Positions 1-7,000 of a stretch of DNA of 25,624 nt are shown piece by piece. The position numbers were made by a program, and so were the translations under genes. The notes below the pieces were generated by a model, which did not search any database, was not told the origin of the DNA, and was given only the letters and a program-made list of their open reading frames with translations. Origin of the DNA: a virus; the IMG/VR virus record IMGVR_UViG_3300011010_000165, positions 1 to 25,624 of that record; one strand, 5' to 3'. Every line of letters starts with the position of its first letter. Positions within the stretch are counted from its first letter, which is position 1.

Positions 1-779
1 GGGGCAGAGTTGATCGCTGATGTCGTGGGGATATATTCACCAACAGTGGAAGCTTGCTCTAGTTGGGCGCCCCAGAGGTAGATGCCAGAGGTGTTGTCGC
101 CCGCAAAGGAAGAAGAGCCCGAATTATTAATAATCGTCTGCAAAACAGCAAGTGTCATCGTTCCAGTTGCCGTTGCCGTAAAAGTAGCGCCGACTCGATA
201 CCACCCGTTGCCTACAGGGGTTGCAAACGCTGAGCTATTAAAAATAGCATCTTGTGAGACAACCGGATTGCTCAAGCTAAGGTTTATTGTTGCAATTTTG
301 TCTCCTCCTACTGCAGTGTTACCGGGGCCGAAGTTAAAACGATTGTATTCACCGGCTTTTACATAAAATGAGGTTGTATATGTGACTCCTGAGGTGCCGC
401 TAGTTATTTGAAAAAGTTGATGTGCGCCGTTGGTTGTTGTAGCTATTGCTTTATCGGCAGTCAGCGTTCCATTGGGGGCTACTATTGCATTCGGAGATAC
501 TGTAGTATTGCTTGTTTGCCATGACACTCCAAACTCCTCACTCCGCAGCAGCAGGTTCGTCACCGCCGACTGAATTAACCCATTGCTACCCACAAACGTG
601 CCGGGGCTGGCGCGGTTAAACGTGACGAGGTTAGCTCCTGTAATCGCATCAGTTAATAACTTATTATCAGCAAAACGTAAATCAAGTGATGGTACAGCAA
701 GGGCTTTGCGCCACAGTTCATTCTTGGCCCATCTAGGAACGGCAACAGCAGCACGAAGATTGGGAATTACAATACTCAT
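1..779 (-). CDS. Tail fibre / lectin-like receptor-binding protein (partial, 3' end outside window)
   Basis: An open frame of 259 codons runs from an ATG at 779 to the left edge without a stop, so the C-terminus is missing. The start overlaps the previous stop as ATGA. The N-terminus (SIVIPNLRAAVAVPRWAKNE) leads into a segment with RASPGTFVGSNG (about 58-69) and TNLLLRSEEFGVSW (about 76-89). A beta-rich domain follows, containing TSFYVKAGEYNRF (about 137-149), NGWYRVGATFTAT (about 191-203) and GIYLWGAQLEQ (about 231-241). The pattern of TFxRAS, LLLxSExFxxxW and IYxWGAQLEQ is typical of carbohydrate-binding, concanavalin-like jelly-roll domains in phage tail and head fibres, which bind surface glycans. 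That family reading is from recalled motif similarity. It is the last of a run of distal fibre genes, which supports a receptor-binding role. The precise ligand cannot be told. Confidence 0.75.
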   Translation of the reverse strand, partial: MSIVIPNLRAAVAVPRWAKNELWRKALAVPSLDLRFADNKLLTDAITGANLVTFNRASPGTFVGSNGLIQSAVTNLLLRSEEFGVSWQTSNTTVSPNAIVAPNGTLTADKAIATTTNGAHQLFQITSGTSGVTYTTSFYVKAGEYNRFNFGPGNTAVGGDKIATINLSLSNPVVSQDAIFNSSAFATPVGNGWYRVGATFTATATGTMTLAVLQTIINNSGSSSFAGDNTSGIYLWGAQLEQASTVGEYIPTTSAINSA

Positions 780-1165
780 GCCATCACCTCTCCTGACAAA
801 AGGTACTCTTCCGTACCAATCTTGATAATACTAGCAACAGCATATTGATAAGCAGTCTTAGTGGCACTTAGCGCACGTCTAACTGTTACTCCACTGGCAC
901 CAGAAATTGTCACTTGTCCACTGGCGGTTGTTTGCACCACCAAGCAATTAAAGCCATTTGCCAATCCTGAAGGTATTACGGCTGTAATGCCAGAACTAGC
1001 AGTAAATAAAGCCAAGCGATTGTTGTTAATAGAACTAAAACTATATGAAAACCCTGACACAGTGAGGGCAGAAGCAGCAATTCCTGCAGGCCCCTGGATG
1101 CCAGGCACTGCAATTACTACAGAAGAGGAGTCGGAATCAACAATGGCTAATTGAACAGTGCTCAT
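776..1165 (-). CDS. Small tail fibre protein with collagen-like GPAG motif and beta-rich C-terminal domain
   Basis: 129 residues from the ATG at 1165, which has AAGGA seven bases upstream. A TTG 51 bases further upstream would give a longer product, but it lies inside the previous gene and has no better ribosome site. Residues 1-20 form a short beta segment (STVQLAIVDSDSSSVVIAV). A brief collagen-like PGIQGPAG follows (about 21-28), then a beta-domain (about 45-129) with TAVIPSGL, GQVTISGASGVTVRR and a closing EEYLLSGEV. This arrangement of stalk then globular cap is common in trimeric phage fibres and appendages, where the cap folds around V-T-I-x-G-x-x-G-V strands. The stop overlaps the start of the next gene by ATGA, suggesting coupled translation with the lectin-like fibre. 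Fibre assignment is fairly secure; partner and ligand are unknown. Confidence 0.7.
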   Translation of the reverse strand: MSTVQLAIVDSDSSSVVIAVPGIQGPAGIAASALTVSGFSYSFSSINNNRLALFTASSGITAVIPSGLANGFNCLVVQTTASGQVTISGASGVTVRRALSATKTAYQYAVASIIKIGTEEYLLSGEVMA

Positions 1166-1167
1166 TT

Positions 1168-1758
1168 TTAATTCCTTGAGTGGGTGCGTTGAACAGTTGC
1201 GACACCCGTAAGCCAATAATAACGCTCGCCGCTCGTATTAGTAAGACTCAAGTCATAATTATACCTTCCTGCTTCAATGCCAGATGACACGGCTGGTGTC
1301 ATTGTCATTAAAATTTCACCATCTTCAGGAGCCGGGCTTGTGCAAACAAAAGTGGCCACTTGCGCTGCATCTACCAATCCCGTAAGATCAGAATCAATGG
1401 TATAGCCTGTAAGATTTACTGGCTCTGCCACGTAATACTGTCCCGAAGCAGTGCCATTTGCGTTAATTTGCGAACCGCTAATAGTTGTTGCTACCTTGAA
1501 ATTTTCACTAGTAAGACCAGAAGCGATGACAAAATACACTGAATTAAGATTCAGCCCACAAGGCACTGTTGCTCCAGAATCCGTGGTAAATACCACTTTT
1601 TCTCCAGCAAGCAACGAATGGCAAGGCTTGATAAAAGTGACCAAGCCAGAAGCAATGGCAACGTCAGTAAGTAATTGACGATTCTCCGTTGCCCTTATTG
1701 ATGCCTGCCAAGTGGAATTTTGGAGGATCACCGTGTCGTAAGATGCTGGGTAGATCAT
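1168..1758 (-). CDS. BppU-like tail appendage protein with inserted beta module
   Basis: 196 residues. The N-terminus (MIYPASYDTVILQNSTWQ) matches the opening of many phage baseplate or fibre-anchor proteins. Residues about 36-110 look like a separate inserted module: HSLLAGEKVVFTTDSG, CGLNLNSVYFVIASG, FKVATTISGS. This H-x-L-x-x-G-x-x-V-x-F-T...YxVI...F-x-(L/V)-A pattern recurs in many unrelated phage tail proteins. The C-terminal part, about 114-196, contains LTGYTIDSDL, ILMTMTP, GRYNYDLSLTNTSGERYYWL and a final GVATVQRT. That resembles the N-terminal beta domain of BppU-type upper-baseplate proteins (PF10651-like), which attach receptor-binding proteins to the tail. The gene is two bases upstream of the next fibre gene. 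The family match is by recalled pattern and moderate in strength; an appendage role is supported by position among fibre genes. Confidence 0.62.
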   Translation of the reverse strand: MIYPASYDTVILQNSTWQASIRATENRQLLTDVAIASGLVTFIKPCHSLLAGEKVVFTTDSGATVPCGLNLNSVYFVIASGLTSENFKVATTISGSQINANGTASGQYYVAEPVNLTGYTIDSDLTGLVDAAQVATFVCTSPAPEDGEILMTMTPAVSSGIEAGRYNYDLSLTNTSGERYYWLTGVATVQRTHSRN

Positions 1759-1854
1759 AGTCCCAATTCTAAGGTTAATACTGCTAAGTCAAATGTCACA
1801 GCAGATACAGTTGGGCCATGGTAACCTTTTTAAACTCTATTCATCTTAACTGTT
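1759..1854 (-). other. Non-coding gap with short ORF remnant and weak promoter-like hexamers
   Basis: This 96-base gap is one of the longest in the window. It holds an open frame of 24 codons after a TAA stop, ending in a TGA that overlaps the next ATG. The codons read TVSAVTFDLAVLTLELGL at the end, which looks like protein, but there is no ATG in that frame. An ATG preceded by AAGG in another frame gives only seven residues. TTGACT and TAGAAT hexamers lie 15 bases apart just upstream of 1758, closer than the usual 16-18. I see a possible gene remnant or small leader peptide and nothing firmer. Confidence 0.25.
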
Positions 1855-2001
1855 TTAGCCGTTACCTTGTCCTCTCATTGGCTTCTTACCTTTTCGTCGT
1901 GGCCGTGAATGTTTACCTTGACCAATGGAAGTAGTCTTGGGAGCGCCAGGATCATGCTGGCGCTTGAGGGCTGCGTTTCCTCCTTGTGATTTAATTCCCA
2001 T
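1855..2001 (-). CDS. 48-residue basic glycine/arginine/lysine-rich small protein
   Basis: 48 codons, too short for most gene callers, but the signs of a real gene are good. The ATG overlaps the previous stop as TGATG, and the composition is non-random. The sequence opens MGIKSQGGNAALKRQHDPGA, continues with PKTTSIGQGKHSRPRRKGKK and ends PMRGQGNG. It is strongly basic (many K/R, only one acidic residue, Asp17), rich in Gly and Gln, and lacks Trp, Tyr, Phe and Cys. Such a protein should be disordered and could bind nucleic acid or an acidic partner. I recall similar small proteins in genomes of phages of unicellular cyanobacteria, with no known function. No function is assigned. An eight-base-pair perfect inverted repeat lies inside the coding sequence. 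Confidence 0.7.
   Translation of the reverse strand: MGIKSQGGNAALKRQHDPGAPKTTSIGQGKHSRPRRKGKKPMRGQGNG
1942..1964 (-). other. Perfect 8-bp inverted repeat inside the 48-residue gene
   Basis: On the minus strand AGCGCCAG and CTGGCGCT are exact complements separated by the seven bases CATGATC. The transcript could fold into a GC-rich hairpin. It encodes the KRQHDPGAP segment, so part of the pattern may simply follow from codon choice. There is no following U-tract, so it is not an intrinsic terminator. A role in mRNA structure, transcript stability or protein binding is possible but unproven. Confidence 0.4.
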
Positions 2002-2180
2002 CAGCTTTCTATCTCATCATCGACACCAGTGGCTTCATCTTCTTCAGGAGCATATTCAATGGAATCAAGCAATGGTTGCAACATGCTTGCTGCAGCATTG
2101 ATCAAAGGATTGTCGTTAGTCAAACGAGCAGCCACATAAGAATTGATGGCAGTCACTAGTGAGCTTTTTTTGCAAGCCAT
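2001..2180 (-). CDS. Small protein of unknown function (59 residues)
   Basis: 59 residues from the ATG at 2180 (MACKKSSLVTAINSYVAARL). A TTG at 2198 would add six residues (MIHCLI) but has no better ribosome site, and neither start has a clear Shine-Dalgarno. The first 40 residues look helical and mildly basic. The last 18 are very acidic (EYAPEEDEATGVDDEIES). It sits between the tail-assembly-chaperone-like gene and the 48-residue basic gene, whose ATG overlaps its stop as TGATG. The pairing of an acidic-tailed protein with a very basic one in overlapping genes suggests they could interact; that is inference only. I recognise no family. Confidence 0.6.
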   Translation of the reverse strand: MACKKSSLVTAINSYVAARLTNDNPLINAAASMLQPLLDSIEYAPEEDEATGVDDEIES

Positions 2181-2213
2181 AATTAAACAATGAATCAACG
2201 CCTATCTTAGTTG

Positions 2214-2687
2214 CTACTTTAACCCCAGGGTACGCATTGCGCTAGGCCAGATAATATTCCATGGGAAGCCCTGTTGTGCTGGAACATCACGCAAAGCTTG
2301 GCGGTAAGCCGTCCAAGAAGCGGAAGCAAGTGTTGGGGCGTCAGTCAACTGCGTCCAATCACACTCGGCTAGGAGTTGATTACGTTTTTGTCTTGCGTCT
2401 TTAGCACAAGAAGCAGTGCGTTCTTGAATTTGTTCTTCAGTTGCTGGTATTTCAAGCCATTTTTCCACCCAGATACTGTCGTTTAAGATTGCGGTGCGCT
2501 TCAAATTAATGGTGTGTGTTTCCCGTGGAGGAGTGGTTGGCCTGACCGGCACCACCCCAAAAGATGCAGCGGTAGCATCGTCAATTTGTCCAGGAAAACT
2601 AGTGCGGGGGGTATCCCGCCTAAGGTCTGTAAGTGTGTAAGGATACCGCTCAACTGTTTTGTTGGCGGTGAGTTTAGCATAAAACAT
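2214..2687 (-). CDS. Phage_tail_APC-type tail fibre assembly chaperone
   Basis: 157 residues. The C-terminal half carries the signature of the phage tail assembly chaperone family (Phage_tail_APC, PF16778). RNQLLAECDWTQLTDAP lies at about 102-118, WTAYRQALRDVP at about 125-136 and GFPWNIIWP at about 140-148. In this family the block reads R-x-x-L-L-x-x-x-D-W-T...W-x-x-Y-R-Q-x-L-R-D...G-F-P-W. The N-terminal half (MFYAKLTANKTVERYPYTLT) is the variable region that often begins with a short beta segment copied from fibre-associated proteins. Members are usually encoded beside fibre genes and are thought to assist fibre folding or attachment, as it would here. Its ATG overlaps the previous stop as TAATG. 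The family call is strong; the chaperone role is inherited from the family name. Confidence 0.8.
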   Translation of the reverse strand: MFYAKLTANKTVERYPYTLTDLRRDTPRTSFPGQIDDATAASFGVVPVRPTTPPRETHTINLKRTAILNDSIWVEKWLEIPATEEQIQERTASCAKDARQKRNQLLAECDWTQLTDAPTLASASWTAYRQALRDVPAQQGFPWNIIWPSAMRTLGLK

Positions 2688-2938
2688 TAGGCAGCCTCCA
2701 ATTCGGCAATTTGATCCGCGATAACGTCACGGATAATAATGGCCTTAAGCTGTTCGATTTTGCTAGTAGAAAGCAAATGTGTCAAGTTGTCCTTGAACTC
2801 AATAATGGCAGTGTTATCGGCGTGCTCTGTGTTAATTTTGTCGATAGCACGGGCGTAATTGTCGATGTTAATTTGGTAGTCTGCGATCTCATTGTTGCGG
2901 CATTCGAGAGCGGATTTGAGAATTGCGAGTTTGTTCAT
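2687..2938 (-). CDS. Small helical protein of unknown function in the fibre cluster (83 residues)
   Basis: 83 residues, predicted almost entirely helical: NKLAILKSALECRNNEIADY, then NIDNYARAIDKI and a C-terminal EQLKAIIIRDVIADQIAELE. Hydrophobic residues recur at coiled-coil-like spacing and there is no signal peptide or membrane segment. It lies between the beta-propeller protein and the tail assembly chaperone, and its TAA overlaps the chaperone start as TAATG. No convincing Shine-Dalgarno precedes its ATG. Small helical proteins at this position are common in fibre modules and may bridge fibre and chaperone or trimerise a stalk. I do not recognise a named family, so function remains unknown. 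Confidence 0.65.
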   Translation of the reverse strand: MNKLAILKSALECRNNEIADYQINIDNYARAIDKINTEHADNTAIIEFKDNLTHLLSTSKIEQLKAIIIRDVIADQIAELEAA

Positions 2939-2946
2939 GGGAAAGT

Positions 2947-4044
2947 TTAGTTCGGGCTAAAGTTTACTTGAGGCAACACCGTGCCAGTGGCGAAGCTTGG
3001 CGCAGTGAAAGCAGTACCAAAACCAGATGATGAGTCCCATGCGTAAACTGAAATGCACTTGTGATTGCCATAATCATAATCATAGGCTAGCGCTATAGCC
3101 GTGCCATCAGCATTAAAATCTACGGATCTCCCTAAGATACTGGGCAGTGGCGTTGCAGGGTTACCATACTTAGTACCATAGCCACTGGCTGACCAAGGGT
3201 AAACAGAAACATGCGGGCTGTCCATGTGTGCAAAAGCCACTGCTAAACCATCAGGGCTAAAGGCAACTCCCGCTGTTATACCTTGAGGCAACGTTGCTGG
3301 CTCGGTGTATCTAGTGCCAAAACCAGTTGATGATGACCAGGGATAAGCCGCAAGGCGGGGACTGCTTCGTATTGCAAAAACTATTTGATTGCCATCTGGG
3401 CTAAATTTCACATCATATGCAGCGATTGAAGTAAAGCCCGGAAAGGAGGGATCAGCATACTTGGTACCAAAGCCAGTTGTTGATGACCATGGGTAAGCAG
3501 CAGCAGCAGCATTGGGGCTGAGACCTCCCCCTACTACTACAGTTGCGCCATCAGGGCTAAATGTTATTGAGCTGCCCCTCGTGTCAAAAGATGGAAGCGT
3601 TAGTGGATTGCTGTATCTATTGCCAAAACCAGAAGATGACCATCGGTAAGCAGAAATAAACGGAGAATTGGTGTGCGCCATGGCTACAGCCAATCCATCG
3701 GGACTAAAAGCTATCTTATTTACTGTGCCCGCTAATACTGTCTCTGGATCAAGATATTTAGTACCAAAACCAGAAGATGACCATGGGTAAGCACTGATCC
3801 AAGGAGCTCCTGTTGATGATCCTATAGCTATAGCTGAACTGTCAGAATTGAACCGTACACATGTTCCGCTATTAGGCAATGGTTGCGGATCGCTGTATTC
3901 ACTACCAAAGCCAGCGGGTGACCATGAATAAACTTTCACATAGGGGTTTGTGTTTTGGGTTGAAATTGCTATGTAATTACTTCTTTTTGCGCCGCCAGAA
4001 GCGCCTGCGGCTCCCATTAATAAATTTTGTGTAATTGGGTTCAT
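2947..4044 (-). CDS. Seven-repeat beta-propeller (WD40/YVTN-like) tail-associated protein
   Basis: 365 residues, composed almost wholly of seven repeats of about 47-50 residues. Each has a Y-x-W motif followed by SSSGFGTKY and then FSPDGLAVAxA. The Y-x-W motifs sit at about 39, 86, 133, 184, 234, 282 and 334. The FSPDG-like turns sit near 65 (FNSDS), 113, 162, 214, 262, 310 (FNADG) and 362 (FSPN). Seven units, each with one S-P-D-G turn, match a seven-bladed propeller. The extra N-terminal strand NYIAISTQ (23-30) would complete the last blade, whose strands stop at FSPN (velcro closure). Residues 1-20 (NPITQNLLMGAAGASGGAK) look like a short anchor. There is no signal peptide. It sits directly after the tail fibre gene, two bases away, and before a fibre chaperone. 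A virion adhesin role fits but is inferred; carbohydrate or protein ligand is unknown. Confidence 0.75.
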   Translation of the reverse strand: MNPITQNLLMGAAGASGGAKRSNYIAISTQNTNPYVKVYSWSPAGFGSEYSDPQPLPNSGTCVRFNSDSSAIAIGSSTGAPWISAYPWSSSGFGTKYLDPETVLAGTVNKIAFSPDGLAVAMAHTNSPFISAYRWSSSGFGNRYSNPLTLPSFDTRGSSITFSPDGATVVVGGGLSPNAAAAAYPWSSTTGFGTKYADPSFPGFTSIAAYDVKFSPDGNQIVFAIRSSPRLAAYPWSSSTGFGTRYTEPATLPQGITAGVAFSPDGLAVAFAHMDSPHVSVYPWSASGYGTKYGNPATPLPSILGRSVDFNADGTAIALAYDYDYGNHKCISVYAWDSSSGFGTAFTAPSFATGTVLPQVNFSPN

Positions 4045-4045
4045 A

Positions 4046-7000
4046 TCAAGTGGTGTAGTTGATCAAGCTAGACGCACGCCAGCGGGTGCCGCCGTCGTCA
4101 GTGACAAACATAAACAAATGGGTCTTGCCTGTGGTCAACGTGGGAGCCGTACTGCCTGGCCATTCTACACCGCTAAACCATGTAATAGTGCCACTGGTGT
4201 GGGTGACTTCTAGCGTGAAGGCAAAAGCGCGACTGGCTGGAGTGTTGCTTACCGTAAAGGTGCTGTTTCCATTAATTGTTTTAGTGAAATAATTGGAAGT
4301 GGAAAGGTCCAGATCAAGTGCTGTAACTGCAGTAATATTGCTGTCATACGGACCAGTAACTTGAAAACGTCCAACCGAGGTGGCTCTGTAACGCTCGAGG
4401 CCACCAGTCACTAGCACCAGTGTATCAGCCGAGGGCCTGTGGAAACCAGTATCAGGATCCCCAGCTACAGCCAGTCCAGGGAGTAAAGCCGTACCCGCCG
4501 CAACCAGCAGAGGGCCCGTCAGCGTGTCGCCAGCCTTCAACACATTGGAAGAAGCTGCGCCTGTCAATGCTGCCGTAATGGTTCCAGCAGAGAAGTTATT
4601 ACTGCCGTCACGAGCAACAATCGTTGAGCCTGTATTGGCGCTGGTCGCGGTAGTAGCGCTATTGCTTACTTTACCCGCAGTGGCAATAGTTGCAAGCTTG
4701 GTATCGACAATACCAGCACTTGCATTGATATCAGCGTTAACGATAACGTCAGCAGCAATGGCAGTTGCATTACCAACGCTAGTTACATCACCAGTCAAAT
4801 TTGCATTGGTGGTAACAGTAGCTGCATTGCCTGTACATGTAGCGGCGCTAGTCGCAAGTGATGCCGTACCAGTTAATGCAGCAGTGATTGTACCAGCGCT
4901 AAAGTTGCCGCTTGCATCGCGTGCAACAATTGCACTTGCAGTATTAGCATTTGTTGCAGTGGTTGCTGAGTTTGCAACTTTACCTGCTGTTGTGATTTGC
5001 GCTAATTTAGTATCAACAATTGCAGCACTAGCATTGATATCAGCGTCAATAATAACGCCAGAACTAATAGCAGTAACGCCTGTATTGCCAATTGATATAT
5101 CGCCAGTAACTGGCCTGACAGTTGCAACGCCTGCGCTGCTGCCTACAAGAATATTAGCATTTGCTAATGCAGCAAGTTTACTGTAACTAATAGCAGCATC
5201 AGATTTAATATCAGCATCTATAATTACGTCCGAACCAATAGCAGTAACGCCTGTATTGCTAATTGATATATCGCCAGTAACTGCTGTAACAGTAGCTACA
5301 TTACCGCTGCTGCCAACAAGTATATTTGCACTTGTTAATGCAGCTAGTTTGCTATAAGCAATAGCAGCAGATGCGTTTATATCAGCATCAAGAATCGTGC
5401 CATCCAGCAACATTGCGCTAGTAACGCTTCCAGTGTCGCCTGTTGTTATTACCGTTCCAGTAGCATTTGGGAATGTAATGGTGCGATCAGCAGTAGGGTT
5501 TACAACTGTAATAGTAGTTTCATGTGCGTCTGCGCTGCTGCCTTCAAAAGTTAAACTGCCTCCTGCGCCAATTTCTAAGTTGCCTGTTATTGTGCCGCCA
5601 GTTATTGATAGCTTTTCATCATCTAATTCTTCAATTGCACTTTGAACATTAGTTGCTACAATATCTCCCGCAGGTATAAATTCAATAATTGCAGCACTAT
5701 TAGCTGCTGCAACTGTTGTTGATACATCAACAAGCGTCCATGACGTTCCGACGGATATCAAGAAATCTGGGGGCTGTAATTGCACGGCAGGGGCTGGTGC
5801 CGTACCCTGACCTGGTGTTCCTACTACAACATAGTACTGCTTGTTTGTTTCAGATGAATTAGGTAATACACCACCTACGGCAAGACTTAATCCTAAACCG
5901 GCTGCCGATACAGAAGTCATACGATTTGTTGCTGCGTTATAGATACCTGCAAAAACTAATTCACCACTTGTTACCGTAACTGATAGCCATGCACTACCAT
6001 TCCAAATATATAAATCACCATTTAATTCATCCCAAAACAATTGCCCTTGGAAATCAGCCGTAGGAAATTCTACTACTCCAGATGTGCTCCCACTACCACC
6101 AAATTTTATTGTAGACGAATTAGCTAATTTTTCACCAGTAATAGTGCTAGTGCCAATTAAGTTTGCCGGAAATGTACCACTTGTAATCTTTGATGTATCT
6201 ATGCTTGGTATATCGCCAGCACTTAATGTTGCGCCAGTAGTAACATGCCCCCGGGCATCTACAGTTACTTTGGTGTAGGTGCCAGCCGTTACTGAGCTTG
6301 TATGATTTAATACGCCGCCAGTAACGGTAAGCCCCGTCCCTGGTTGCACTGCACCGTTAGTATTTGCGGTAGCTACTGGTAAATCAGTAGCAACTAATGC
6401 TCTGAATGTAGGTATAGCAGCACTGCCCGTAGTAGGGCCGCTAAGTATTGTCGCTGCGGCTTGAGTGTCAAGACTGCTTGTAATTGTCACAACACCTGTT
6501 AAGTCTACAGCCGCACTAAAAGTAAGCGGAGTAGTATCAGCAAATACAAAACTATTTACAATGCCAGCAGTTTGTTGCCATTCAGAACCATTCCAAACAT
6601 AAGGTAATTTTGTAACTGTATTAAACCATTGCTGCCCAGTAAAAGCACCGTTTATGTTAGGGGATACTGCTGCAATAACTGTTGTAGCTGCATCAGCAAT
6701 CTTGGCAGCAGTTACAGCATCATCATTAATCTTTTGCGTAGTAACTGCATTATTAATAATTTTTGCAGTTGTTACAGCATCAGTCCCAATGGTTGCAGCA
6801 AACGATCCGGTGCCTGTACCTGTTACATCACCAGTTAATGTTATAGTTTGATCGCCAGTATTAGTACCACTGCTAGCGCCTGAATGGGTGCCACTTACCG
6901 TGCCAGATTGTGTCGCTAACGTGCCAAGTCCTAGCGTGGTGCGTTGCGTTGCAGCATCTGCATCATCAAGCAGTGCGCGACCCGCAGCAGTAAGTGTAAT

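Noticed and set aside
1764-1792. Promoter with TTGACT and TAGAAT before the BppU-like gene
   Set aside because: Spacing of 15 bases is short and the -10 lies almost on the start codon. Kept only as a weak note in the gap entry.
4524-5186. 220-codon plus-strand open frame opposite the tail fibre
   Set aside because: Product is low-complexity A/V/L and mirrors the fibre repeats on the other strand. No ribosome site and no gene on that strand anywhere in the window.
5066-5283. CRISPR-like repeat array
   Set aside because: Two near-identical copies with a spacing of 57 codons lie inside an open frame and encode fibre modules. There are no uniform short spacers.
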